This document shows positions 37,084-48,467 of a stretch of DNA of 64,000 nucleotides, in pieces. Made by a program: the position numbers and the translations under genes. The notes under the pieces are model-generated. The model was not told where the DNA came from. It saw only the letters and a program-made list of their open reading frames with translations, and ran no database searches. The stretch covers positions 1 through 64,000 of the forward strand of contig KZ627154.1 of the NCBI GenBank assembly GCA_002917775.1, given 5' to 3'. This DNA comes from Glaciozyma antarctica PI12 (taxonomy: Eukaryota; Basidiomycota; Microbotryomycetes; Kriegeriales; Camptobasidiaceae). Position 1 is the first letter of the stretch, and each line of letters begins with the position of its first letter.

Positions 37084-37211
37084 GGTGCGGGGCTGTAAGT
37101 GCGTTGAATATCGGTACGATTCTGATTACTATTACTGCACGTTCGGCGTGTATCTGCTTCCTATTAATCTCTGACCACTCTCTCCCTCCAGTCTCTCCTT
37201 CGCACGGCACC

Positions 37212-37826
37212 TCAATCCTCCTCCTCCTCCTCCTCCTCCTCATCGACCCTCTCCAACCTCTCCGGCCTCTGCACGCCCAATTTCTGCCCCACCAAAACAT
37301 CAGCTCTCCCTCCCTCACTCCCCTCTCAAGCAGCACCCAACTCACCGTCCTAATCATCCCAATCATCCTCTGCATCACCTCATTCTCCGCCTCACTCCTC
37401 TCCTCCTCTCCCCACTCCTCTCCCCAGCTCTCCACCTCCTCCTCCTCGCTCGACCATTCCTCCTCATCGTCGGACGAAGACCACCCTATCGATCCCTCTA
37501 GCGCATCTCGCTCCAACTGCGCCAGGGCAGCGAGGTACGAGGAAACTTCGGGGAGGGAATCGGGTTCCGATATCTACGATGTTTGTTAGCGAGGTGGCGA
37601 GCGAGGGAGGGCGCGTTGGAGAGGGGATAGGGAGGGGGGAAGGACGTACGTTCGATCGATCGGAGAGTGGGGAAGAGGTGGATTTGAATGGGCCTGAGGT
37701 ATCGCGTTGGCGGGGGGAGAAGGGGAGGAGAGGGTTGTTGTTGTTGTCGTCGTTCTTTGGAGGAGGAGGAGGAGGGGAGGTGGTGGTAGTGTTGTCGGAC
37801 GGGGTGTTCTCGGGTGATGAAGACAT
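37212..37826 (-). CDS. Small acidic low-complexity protein
   Basis: Three exons. The start MSSSPENTPSDNTTTTSP leads into Pro and Asn runs. Exon 2 holds PEVSSYLAALAQLERDALEG, which looks like a real helix, followed by a Ser/Asp/Glu-rich acidic region and a second helix EAENEVMQRMIGMIRT. After a 62 nt intron the last exon gives KLGVQRPERLERVD followed by eight glutamates, Asp and stop (a GAG microsatellite at about 37217-37242). I do not recognise the family. The helices and consistent splicing argue that it is real. Convergent with annexin A (128 bp between stops). Confidence 0.6.
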
Positions 37827-38796
37827 GGAGTGTTTGGGAGGAGGGGACTGAGGTAGTTCTGTGGGATGGGGGAGGAGAGGGGAAGAGGAAAGATGAAGTT
37901 TGGGTAAACAAAGTTTGGGTCGAGAGTAAAGTTAGGGGTGAGAGTCGCGACAAGTTAGTACGCGTGACCGTTTGCCTGATCCTCTCCCCTCAAGATCTGG
38001 ACGCGTAGAATGGGGGCGAGAGGGACTTTGACGAGGGGGTGGTGAAGAGGGAGGCTGTGGGCAGGTGGGAGAGACGCCTCCGCGGAGGGGACTCAGGTGG
38101 TGAACGCGACCGAGCTGGATCTGTCGCTTTGATTCCAGGAGCCAGTCGTTCGGCGAGGTTTGAACGAAATGAACGCGTGATCAGCTCCGTTCTTTAAGGG
38201 CTCATATCGATGGAGACGCGACATCAAGAAGGCCAAACGCGCGCGATGATGTTCGCTGCTCCCCTCGCTCCTCCCTCTCCGTCGTCGTTGTGGAAGAACT
38301 TGTCGCGCGGCGCGAAGCCTTCTGAACACTTTGAGATGTTTACCGTGCCACCGACCTGCGGGTAACGGGGAGCGGGACGCCACAAGGGAGGGTCGCTGAG
38401 GACGCGTTGAACGAGCGAGCGTCAAGCGGTCTCGCTTCTCCAGCACTCTCCCTCTCTCGTGATTCTGATGCTTTAGTTATTCGTTGTTTATGATCTTCAA
38501 CTCAGTCCTGCAGGTACAAGCTCGCAATCCGCGCCAAAGGACCTTTCACTGAATAGGCTCTCGGGCAGCGAAGGCTCTCTTCTCGTTCAACTTTCGCCTA
38601 CGCTCTCGCTAAGTTTGTTTCCTTCTGTCCCGCTAATCGATTTGCTGCTCCTCCTGCGTTACTTGTAGTCGAAATGCTCAAAACGAGCTCGGATCCGTCT
38701 CACTCTAATTCTGATAAGAAACGTGCTTACTTTCCTAATTCACGACCAGACTTTTATAGTGTCCTCATCGCCTTCTCCAACTTGATCCTCAACTTG
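37827..38796. promoter_or_regulatory. Divergent intergenic region before BOS1
   Basis: 970 bp with no recognised gene, between the acidic protein gene and BOS1. The last 350 bp before BOS1 is AT-richer than the rest and has TTTTATAG at about 38752, some 45 bp upstream of the ATG: a possible core promoter or leader feature. Confidence 0.4.
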
Positions 38797-41292
38797 ATGG
38801 TAAATCCCTCCCCCGCCCTCCCCGCTGTCCCACTAACTCCTCCTCCCCCAGAACTCTCTCTACACTCTCGCCCTCCGCCAATCCTCCTCCCTCCAATCCG
38901 ACCTAACCGCCCTCGAGCAATCCTACCTCTCCTCCACCTCTTCCTCGGCTCTCCACGGACAGATCAACGCGAGCCTCGCAGCGCTCGATAGGACTACAGA
39001 GGATTATGGGGAGATGGCAAAGAGGGAGATTGTGGAGGTTAAGAGGGAGAAGGCTATGAGGTCAGTTCGCCGCTTGTTGTTGGTGTGGGGTCGGAATGGG
39101 CTCGGGGGGAGTGGTCGGGGTTTGGGAGAGGGGAGAAGGCATCGGGGAAGGGGGCAAGAGCGACTCCTTGCGTGGTCTGGATGGACAGATCGTCCAGCTG
39201 GGCTCGCGAGGTCCCTCGCCTGCCGACCGGTGCCGACTCGCCGGCCGTGTTACGAGGCCTGAGGAGTAGAGGGGACAAGGCCAGACCGTACGATCTCCCA
39301 CGAACGCTGGCTGCACGCAAGCCCAGGCGGTGTTGTGGTGATCTTGTTGGGAGGTTCGTGTCCCACTCGCCCGTTGAGCAGCTGGGACCTCCAACGCCTC
39401 TTGGGGTAGGCAGCTCACATGCCGGCTACGGCGTGGGTCGGTACAGCAGCTATCGCGTGTCTCACTCCTGTCCCAGGAATGTGCTCCTCCAGATGCTATA
39501 CTTGAGCGCTTGCCGCCGTCTGGCTCCCTCTGGCTGCTGTAAGTCTCCACGAGATCGCTGAAGGAGCGAAAAAAGGTGGGTTATTCTCAGAGCAGTTCGT
39601 TCTGCGACCAAGGTCCAGAGCTACCTCACCAGCTCGGCTCGCGATTTCCAGGAAAGCGCTCGAGACATGGCTGATCAGCTCATCGCGAGGTGCTGTGCGT
39701 ACGAACCTCGCACAGCTCACGCGCTGTATCAAGGTCACCCAGTCTCGACGTACGCCTTTAATTCTGAGCTCGGAGGAGCCGAGTGTCGAGTCCAAGGGAT
39801 CGGGCGGCAGTGCGAACGCTTCCTCAGCTCCTCTGAGGGACTGTGTCCTCCAAGAGCGCTGCGGTGGGGACGTAGTAGCACACGCCGCTCGATCCTGCGG
39901 CAAATTCAGCTGGTTCCCAGGCTTCGCGCCGTGGGACAGCATACGGAGGACAGCTCCGCTCATCGCGGGGGATTCGCGCTGGAGTTCAATCCCGGCGGGG
40001 ATTCGCGCGCGTCGAAGTCGACCGTCGTCCTTCGTTAATACGCTCCTCTGACGCCCGTTAGAGTGCGTACGGCCTAGCAGACCTCCGACGAAGGAGAGCG
40101 CCGAGGAGAACACTTCTCGCAGGGTCGGGGGAAGAGCTTCCCAGCGATTTTCGAGATTGTCGCTGTCCTCGCACTCTTTCTTTGGCGTTCAGGTGAACGT
40201 GGCTCGACGTCCGCTATGCCTGCGAGGAGATTGGTGCGGGCTGTAGTCGTTTCGCGCCGGGAGAACATCGAGGTGGGCAGGTTTGACTTCTGGGCGCGAC
40301 CTCTCGTCGTGCCCGAGGCACGCGTTCTGCTTCTCCCTCATGTGGTCTCCCGGGGATGGTCTGGCGAGCAGGGGAGCGGGGTCGTGAGACGCCTGTGGGA
40401 TTGTGACGCGAGGAGCGGGACTCTTACGCCAATCTTCGAGTGCGTTTGAGCGCAAGTACCTCGCTCAAACGCACTTGATGAGGTGAAGTGAGTAGGTCTC
40501 GCTGTCCAGCAAGCGAGGGGAAAGGGGACTCCTCGACGACACCATGGAGGACATGTTCCCTTCACCAGACACGTGCTGACGACCCCCTCTTCCTTCCCAG
40601 TCGAGTAGCACGATTCAAGGACGACTACATCTCATTACGAAAACAGTACGAGCGGATCAAAACGACCGGCGCAACTCAAGTAGGTCCCCTCCTCGCCTTC
40701 TCACAATTCGCAAGCTCATCGCCTCGCTCTCCGCAGAAAGCCGCCGCAGACCGCGACGCCCTCCTCTCCTCTTCCTCCTCCGCCGTCTCCTCCTCCTATG
40801 CCACCACCGCCAGCCGAACCGGTCGAGGCGGTCCCCCAACTCCCACCGCCGAATCTCCCTTCACGAACATGAACGGCGCACCTCGATACCAACCCAACAA
40901 CCCGTACCCTCCGAACGACTTTGGCGCCTCGGTGCACAACAACTCGAGAACGCATTCGGCGTTAGATGATTCCTCGTTCATGAGTTCGACGGGCGCGACG
41001 TTGGACGCCTACATCGCGCAAGGCTCTGCGGTACTCGGAAACCTAGCTACGCAGCGCGATATGCTGAAAGGTATGTTCTCCGCTTCATTGCTTCCGGAGG
41101 GGTGATGGACGCTAACGTTCTACGGGAAAAGGGACGAAGCGGCGCTTGCTCTCGGCGGCGAACACGTTGGGCCTCTCGCGCAATACGATCCAGTACATCG
41201 AGCGGAGAACGAAAGGGGATTTCTATATCCTGTTGGCGGGGGGGACGGCGACGCTAATGTCGTTCTACCTCATTTTGCGGTGGTTTGGGTGA
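38797..41292 (+). CDS. BOS1: Bos1/membrin, ER-Golgi Qb-SNARE
   Basis: A tail-anchored Qb-SNARE for ER-Golgi transport. The start codon stands alone: ATG (38797-38799) is followed at once by a GTAAAT intron, and exon 2 begins NSLYTLALRQSSSLQSDL, giving the family start MNSLY. A 1540 nt second intron (39061-40600) then splits a Ser codon before RVARFKDDYISLRKQYERIK. The SNARE domain is DAYIAQGSAVLGNLATQRDMLKGTKRRLLSAANTLGLS with NTIQYIERR, followed by the C-terminal anchor FYILLAGGTATLMSFYLILRWFG. Between the N-terminal helices and the SNARE motif is a disordered Ser/Asn/Pro linker. An upstream in-frame ATG (38674) would add residues unlike the family. Confidence 0.9.
39061..40600 (+). other. 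Giant second intron of BOS1 (1540 nt)
   Basis: GTCAGT donor and CTTCCCAG acceptor with a CTGAC branch site. Unique sequence, no gene recognised. GGGGATTCGCGC occurs twice near 39970-40010, and a perfect 14 bp hairpin sits at 40439-40475, about 125 nt before the acceptor. Confidence 0.75.
40439..40475. repeat. Perfect 14 bp inverted repeat in BOS1 intron
   Basis: Arms AGTGCGTTTGAGCG and CGCTCAAACGCACT flank a 9 nt loop (CAAGTACCT). Confidence 0.85.
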
Positions 41293-41857
41293 GAAGGGGA
41301 GGGGAGGTGAATATTAATTGGGTGGAGTGCGAGGGTTGTAATGGCTGGTGATAGATTGGAGAAGTTCTTCGAGAGCAGGAGCTGGGGTAGACCTTGGAGA
41401 GAACGCATAGGAGGGAGAGGAACTCGTTGGGGCTTTGCCCGCCTCGCAGCCTTCTTCACCTGCCACTCACCTGCCTCTCTTCCCGTGTCGCCTGCACAAG
41501 CGCCTGTTCAAGCATAGCTTAACCATTGTGCGAACGCCAACCCCGGTTGCTCAATCAGCGAGGTAACACTAGAAGTTGGTCTTCTGCCGTCGAGGAGGGA
41601 CTGCGAATGGGATCGTCCTCGCTCGCTCGTCACCCCTTCTCCACTCACCCGCCTTGAGTGCCTCCGCAGTGGCTCCACATGGCTTAATCCTGGCTCCGAC
41701 TACCGCCTACTGCGGATCCTTTAATCGCCCTTATTCTCCCCGCTAACGCAAGCTCCGTTTCTCCTGGTTCTCCGAAGCCGCTTGCGAAAGAAAAACTGCA
41801 GGTCGGCAAGGTCGTTCCCTCCCTCCTTGTGCTCTCACCTTGTTCGCTGCTTTGACG
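41293..41857. other. Intergenic region, nothing recognised
   Basis: 565 bp between BOS1 and the seven-helix protein gene, same strand. No gene seen; the last part is presumably the promoter of the downstream gene. Confidence 0.4.
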
Positions 41858-43998
41858 ATGGAGGGCTTTGCGGCAGTGTTGGGACGAGAGGGCAACCCCT
41901 ACACGGCGGAGAAGCTGGCGCTGTTCGAGTCGTTCTACCCCACGCCGAGCGCGGGCTTCGACACACGACTCCTCGTACTGCTCGGCCTTACCGCCTAGTA
42001 CGTTCCCTCTCTTCCAGGCTGGAGGAAGAGCACGAGCTGACCTGGCACGCAGCTTGTTTGTGATCACGTCCGTGTTCCTGACGCTGTATCTCGTGGCTCT
42101 CCGGCGGCAGGGGAAGAGTATCTGGGTATGGAGGCTCGTCTCCAAGCCCGAGGGATCTTACATCGTCGCCAACGTCTGTAAGTCACGTCTCCCAGAGCCG
42201 AGCGAGTAGCTGCTGAGCTCGCTTCGCAGACATCGCTTCGATTGCACCGATCCTCCCTGTCGCAGTTCGTGAGTCGGTTACTCGCTCCGGAAAGAAGGAA
42301 TATCTGCTAATTTACTGCTCAGTACTCGGTGCGTTGATCGGGAACAACCGCCAGGTCTTTGTGGAGCGAAACAGCCAAATTCGCACGTTCCTTTGGAGGT
42401 GCGTCCCGTCCCGTCTTTGCTGCGTCCTGGTGGAGCTGACTTCTCGTTCGATAGGAACCTGGTTTGGATTCTAGTATGGGTTCAAGGATGGATCAGCACG
42501 TACGCGAACGTACAGGTGCGAAATTCCCTCCTCGAAGCCAAGCTGGAACTGATCTCGTTCTCCTCCTCGCTCTCCCCGTCAGGCAATTTTCGTTATCTCC
42601 ACCGGCCACGTCTTCTCGCCACCTTCCTCGCTTGGTCAATGCCATCTACCTTGTCGTTCCTTTAATTGTGTTTACCGGGCTTCTCGTACGTCGATTCTTC
42701 TCCTACTCAGCTTTCAATGACCCCTCCTTTTTCGCAGATTCCTGGCGTCATGTGTTCCAACTCTTGGGACTTTGCGTTCCGTTGCTTCGAGCAGCAGATC
42801 GCTCTCCTCACGCCGGCCGAGACTCAGTACGATCTCACTGGAGTGCTGGACGAGAGCGTCTCCGAAGAGGTCGCTTCGCTCGCTGCGGCTTCTGCGACAC
42901 GTCTTGCGAGGTTCTATGTCGAGTACCTGGCGATGCTCGTCGTCTGGTCCGTCGCTTCCGTCGTTCTCGTTGCCGTACGTCTTTTCACTACTTCAACGCG
43001 CTCCATCTGACGTTTTGTCGCAGGTGAACGTCGCTGGAATCTTCCTCATCCTCCGCCTCCGTCAGCAAATCAAGTCCAGCACCCTCAGTCACCCCGAACG
43101 AACGCCCTCCTTTGTTCCTAAATTCGATCTCCCGTCGAGCGCGGCTTCGTCGCTCACTCCTCTGTGCTCCGTCGAAGACGTTCGCCTGGACAACAAGACC
43201 TCGCACCTCGGCCTGCCGCTTCAATCTCTCCCGCATACCCCCTCTCTCGCCAATTGCCGGCCTGGCCTGGATGACTCTCCTCGAGCGGCGCGTGAGGAGA
43301 ATAAAAGGGCGATGGAGAAGCTCGTGCGAGATCTCATTCTCGTGAGTTTCTCGTTACGGACTTTTTGTGGAATGCTCGCTGAGTCTCCTCTCTCTCCTCG
43401 CAGACGATTGGCGGCGTTACGTTCCTCGCATTTACCTTCGCTTCTGACACGATCCTCCTCGCCATCATGCGCCACTCCATCTATACCAACTGGGTCACCG
43501 CCGAGGTCCGTCCGCCCTCTCTCCTCTCCGTTCCTCACTCACCCTCTCCTCCAGGTCGGCGTGACTCTCATCATCTGGGCCTACGTCGTAATCCTCTCCT
43601 TCAGCATGACAGGGATAACGATCAACCAAGCCCTCTTCCTCTTCCGCGGCGCTCCTCCGACCCCCTCCTCCTCCATCGGTCGTTCCTCCATCACCAGCTC
43701 CATCCACATCACGACCTGTACCGCCATAACCATCGACACTCCTTCGCCCCGCCCCGCCGACCATTTCACCCACTTCCCCTACCCCCGCTCTCCTCCCACC
43801 GCGCAAGATCACGAACGTCGTCGAAGGATGTCGGAGCGTATCCTCCCGCCGAGCGAGAAGGAGATTAAAGCCGAGGGGTACCTTTTGCCGAGGGCGAAGT
43901 GGGCTCCGAGCGAGTTTGGGATCGAAGTGGCGGAGATGGCGAGGAAGGAGAGGAGGGCGGATTTGGATCGGGAGTTGGAGAAGGCGTTCCGGCGATGA
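41858..43998 (+). CDS. Orphan seven-helix membrane protein (possible GPCR)
   Basis: Spliced from about nine exons. The start MEGFAAVLGREGNPYTAEKL leads into seven hydrophobic segments: LLVLLGLTAYLFVITSVFL, YIVANVYIASIAPILPVAV, LVWILVWVQGWIST, VNAIYLVVPLIVFTGLL, YVEYLAMLVVWSVASVVLV, LILTIGGVTFLAFTFASD and VTLIIWAYVVILSFSMTG. A long loop lies between helices 5 and 6, and a 120-residue cytosolic tail ends in a charged helix (RKERRADLDRELEKAFRR). This layout is receptor-like, but I cannot place it in a named fungal GPCR class and no ligand is known. The splice after WIST uses GTACGC, which keeps helix 4 in frame; the next GT downstream does not. Confidence 0.7.
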
Positions 43999-44123
43999 GA
44001 GTCGAAAAGTCCATAGTATCTTAGTAAGTAGTGTGTATAGAGCAGTAGCGAGGTCGCGGTCCTACGACGACTGAAGTAATCAATTAGACCCTCGGAACAA
44101 GTACCCCTGCGAACCCCTCGTTC

Positions 44124-46579
44124 TCAACGCCCTCCGTCGATAATCGCCAACAACGCATCCCTGTAGTCCCCGCTCGTCTCCTTCATTACTGCGTTCGCGA
44201 GCGTCTTGCCGTACTTGGCCTTGTACGCCGTCTGGACCGCGCGAAATCGCTGCGAATCCCAGTGCGCTCGAACGATCCTACGAAAGAAGTCAGCGAGAGC
44301 TGGCGAACGAGCAAGTGGCCAAGCGAGGAAAAAAGAAGGAAAGGACGCACCGAAGGATGAGCCGTGAATCATCAGTCCCCGCTCCCGCCATCGACTTCTC
44401 AATCATCTTCACGTCTCGCCCTGCACCCATTCATCAGCTCCACCTCACCAACGAACGAGAAGACAAACTCACAGACTCCCGTCGTATCCTTCTTCCCTCC
44501 CTCCAACGCGAAGAGCAGCGCGCTCTTGAGGTGTCCCGAGATAGCGAGCTTGACATGTCGCGTAAGCGGAGCCTTCTTAGCCTTGAGGTACGCGATCTGA
44601 AGGTGATGAAGATGAAGCGGCGAGCGCGCCAGGATGACCGACGAGCTGTGGCACGTCAGCTTCGCACCGGGTCCTCGCAGGGAGAGAGGCGTACAGGAGC
44701 GTCTCGTCCGCGTCCGGCTCGGCGTACGGAGTAATCTTGATGGCCTTGACGAGGATCTGCAGATCCGCCTCGACCATCTGCGGATTCAGCACTCCCTCTC
44801 CTGCGCCACCGAATCCTCCGACCGCAGCTCCAGCTCCTTTCCCGCCATCGACTTGGTCCTTCCACTCGCCTAGGAGCGCGAACGTGAAGGCCTTCTTCGT
44901 CTTGAGCGAGAGCTCCGAGAGGATTGTGGAGTCGAGAGGGGTGCGAGTGAGGGAGAGGTACGAGGCGCGGAGGAGGTCGAGCGAGGAGGGAGTTCGGCCG
45001 ATAATGAGCTCGTTGAGGAGGGTCTGCGAGTCGTGATTAGCTTCGGCGCTTTCCTTGAGGACAATAAAGGAGGAGAGAGGGGAGGAGAAATGTAGAGGAG
45101 GAACGAAGGAACGTACCTCGTCGGTCCCAGTTCCCAAACAAGCCCGCTTGACGAGCTCCACGTCTCCGCCAAGCGGTCCTCGAACAACCAGCAGCGCCAG
45201 ATCCTCATACTTCCCGCCGAGTTCCTTCTTGAGGAGGTCGTAGAGGGGAGTGCCGTGGCGCGACTTGTAGGCGTAGGCGAGGGGAGGGATGCGGACGGCG
45301 GTGAGGGAGGCGAGGACGCCGGTGATGAGCGATTCATTCGTCTGCGCGAGGGCATCAGTTAGTTTGAGACTGAGGAGTGCGGAGAAAAGGTGAACTTACG
45401 CCCATTCCCTGCGAAGCCGTTGAAGGGTCAGCAGCGTCCCTCGCAGCGAGAGAGAGAGTGAACGCACCTTCGTAGCCTTCTTGATCGTCTCCACGTCCTT
45501 CGCAGGGTCGTACCCATCCACGCTAACGTTCTCCTTCGTCCTCTCCGCCGCAGGTAGCAGGACATTCTCACTCGGATGAATGAGCGTGCCGAGGTACGTT
45601 CTAGGAATAGCCGGCGGGGGAGGAGCGTACGCCTGCTGTCCTTGGGGAGGGTAGTACCCCTGCTGAGGTTGGTACGCGGGATACCCGGTAGGAGGCTGAG
45701 CGTAGCCTTGAGGAGGTCCCTGAGGAGGAGGAGCGGGGTAGCCTTGCTGAGGAGGGTAGGCGGGGTTGTAGCCCGAGGAAGGAGGAGCGGGGTACCCAGC
45801 GGGAGGTTGCTGAGAGTAGTTGTTGGGGAGCAGGGTAGCCGGTCGGAGGAGCGCCGTAGCCTTGCTGAGGAGGTTGCTGTCCGGGAGGAGGAGCATAACC
45901 TTGCTGAGGGTATGCCGGCTGTCCATAGGGCTGAGGAGGGGCGCCGTATGCGGGTCCTCCAGCGGGTGGCGCTCCGTACTGAGGCGCTCCGCCTGGGGGA
46001 GGGTACTGCTGGGGGTCTGCGAGAAGGTGTCAGCTCGACCATCTCGAGCTCAGAGAGACGAACGACGAACAGCCTTGAGCTCCTCCGGGAGGAGGATACT
46101 GGGGAACACCGCCAGGAGGAGCGTATCCTTGGGGAGGAGCACCGTACGCTGGCTGTTGGCCGTAGAACTCAGGAGGAGTGCCGTCTGCGGAGAGAGGGGG
46201 GTCAGCTTCGCCCGCTCAGGGGGGGAGACGCTGTGGTGTAGGCTGTCGCTAGGTTCAGCTCGTCGATAGCCACAGCAGTTCAGATCTCCGTCTGCGGACG
46301 GCAACTCCTCAAACACGAGCAGCAGAGCCCGCTCCCCCTCTCCACGGCGGTGTTACACACGCTTGACCCTTCTCAAGGAGTTCCCTCGACCTTGCACTCC
46401 CCCCCCATGCTCTCCTGATCCCCAGCACCTTATCGTATCAGCTACTTCACTCCCGGCTCCTCCCACTTCGTCCCACTAATCCTCTACAAGCCGACACGCG
46501 AGAGAGGCTCACACCCTGGAGCGCCTGGCGGAGGCGGGTACTGCTGTTGCTGCCCTGGAGGCGGTTGCTGGTAGCTCAT
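44124..46579 (-). CDS. Annexin B (Pro/Gln/Tyr-rich N-terminus)
   Basis: Second annexin, reading opposite to annexin A. The start MSYQQPPPGQQQQYPPPPGA (46577-46579) opens a tail with GYPAPP, GYNPAYPP, QQGYAPPP-type repeats, longer than in annexin A. The core matches annexin A closely: YLGTLIHPSENVLLPAAERT, ENVSVDGYDPAKDVETIKKATK, KACLGTGTDE, LLNELIIGRTPSSLDLLRASYL, ALLGEWKDQVDGGKGAGAAV, KAIKITPYAEPDADETLLYA, and a last repeat ending KETSGDYRDALLAIIDGGR. Several intron positions agree between the two copies, supporting duplication of an intron-containing gene. Confidence 0.93.
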
Positions 46580-47188
46580 CGTGCTGGTTTTGTAGAGGAA
46601 GAGGGAGCAGAGAGAGGGAGGAGGACGCGGGGAGGGGAGAAGTCGAGTGAGGCGCCTTCGGAGGGAGAGGGTCGGGGCGATGCAGGCGAGTGGCTGGAAA
46701 GGCGTGCGGTGCAAGGATAAACTTCAGGCAGTTGAGCTGCACCACGACGAGCAGAGGCAGCTCGCAAGAACAACACAAGGAAAGTCCGAGGACAATGGGC
46801 CAAAGGTGAGTGCTGAGTGCTAAACTGTGTGCGTTTCTCGCCTCTCATTCTCTCCAGAAGATCAACGATCTAGGTGAACAAAGCGAGTGAACGGATGCAG
46901 TAAAACTAGCAAAGCTACAAAGGAAGGGGAGGGGCAAGAACAGTGCGGGAAGAGAGACGAGGAAAGCGTTGGTGGGGGAGCTCCGAACAGAAGGAGAAGG
47001 CGAGAAGGAGAAGGCAAGGGGGAGAAAACGAGTAGAAAAGAGTAGGGGGAGAGGGCAGGGCGGGGGAGGGCAGGGCGGGTGGGGAGAGGGCGAGAGGAAT
47101 GGGTGGGCGGAGGATAGGAAGGCGAGGGTCGAAGGAGACGGAACGGCGATGATCTAAAGCTCCGGCGGAGCTGAAAGAATGGTGTGAG
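46580..47188. other. Intergenic region, nothing recognised
   Basis: 609 bp upstream of annexin B, downstream of the next minus-strand gene. A purine-rich stretch (about 46920-47110) is strongly strand-asymmetric, otherwise nothing was seen. Confidence 0.4.
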
Positions 47189-48285
47189 TTAGACATCTAC
47201 AGGAGACGCATAGAGGAATGGGAGCTCACGATTAGCGAGGAGTTTTCCTTGCCAAGCTGGGTCCAGCTCTTGCCATCGACCGTACAGCAGGAAGTTAGAC
47301 TGCGCCTCCATGTCGGAGAATCGGGGCATGGCGGCAATGTGGTAGAGAGGGAGGTGAGGGCTCCCGCATGCCAGCTGGTACTGATGGACGATGAAGGCGA
47401 TGTGGCCAAGTGACAGGCTGTGTGCCGCTTCGTTCCGTAGCTGTGTTGAGGCGGCGTACTGGTAAACGTCAAGCGTCAGCATCCGTGTCTCAAGATGGGC
47501 TGGAAACAGAAGACGCACATTCATTCGAGAGCGCTGAAGAATCATGCGCTGGTCCCGAGGTAGACCTTGCCAACTGAGAAGGTTCGCGTAGGACTGGAGA
47601 GCGTTCGTCTTGGGCTTGTCGTGGAAGCCGGCCGAGTCGAGGCAGCGCTCAATCGCTAGGTCCAACAGGAGGGCAGGATCCGTTGACGGGTCAGTCCGGC
47701 GCCGCATACCGTCGAAACGACCTGCTTCGCTCGGTGTACGTCCTTTCGCGTCTCGCAGGTCGATTCCGCGGCGTCTCGTGCGGCTGCCGCCATCATCGTC
47801 CGAAAACTGGACTCGAAAATTGTCCTCCGACTCTCCGAGAGAGAGAAGCTCGACCTTTCTCAAGTAAGTGAGGTCGACGGCGCGGTGGGTGATTGGGAGA
47901 ATTGACGGGAGACTGAAGGTGAGGACGTCCCACCTTAACGACGACAGCTCCGCCCTCATCGATGACAGCTCCAGCGCCTGAGACGCGATCGTCTCCCTCA
48001 GCGTCGTGATCTGACTTTGCTGCCCCGCTAGAATCTCCATCAGCTCCCTCCTCGAGACAGCGCCACCATCCGTGTCCTTGGGAGCCAATCCCGTGCGGCC
48101 TCCGTCCTGGGTCTTGGTCGTCGGAAGCTCGAAGGCTGGCGGCAGAAGGTCGAGGTTCGGGAGGGACGAAAACCTCGCGAAAGCCTTCTTCAGATCGGGG
48201 GGAGAGTGGGCGTGGTATTGGAGTTGGCGGCGCAGGAGGGGATGGGGGAGAGGGAGGGGAGAGACGGGAGAGGGAGGGCATGGTG
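47189..48285 (-). CDS. Unrecognised protein with coiled coil
   Basis: A long open frame reads with coding-like content to ...ANRELPFLYASPVDV and stop. It contains a likely coiled coil (RELMEILAGQQSQITTLRE, QALELSSMRAELSS), then LLDLAIERCLDSAGFHDKP, QSYANLLSWQGLPRDQRMI, ETRMLTLDVYQYAA and DMEAQSNFLLYGRWQELDP. No family was recognised. The first in-frame ATG is internal (48040), but the frame upstream is protein-like (DLKKAFARFSSLPNLDLLPP) back to a possible acceptor at about 48285, so one or more 5' exons are missing from this call. One short intron may interrupt the frame near 47860-47930. It sits where PNP sits in the mirrored block. Confidence 0.5.
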
Positions 48286-48467
48286 CTGGGGTAGGGACGG
48301 TAGGAGAAGAGGCGACGGAGGATCATGGCGGTGGGACTGTGGCAAGCGGAGATGGAGAGGGGGACAAGCGAAGCCCAAGACGTCGATCGTCGACCGAACA
48401 CAGTCCAGCTCTTCCACTACACCACTCCGAACACTCCCTCGTCTGGCCCAGCCCTCAACTCAAGGCC

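Noticed and set aside
38093-38446. 117-codon open frame on the minus strand between two genes
   Set aside because: Basic, low-quality frame with no motif, in a divergent promoter region.
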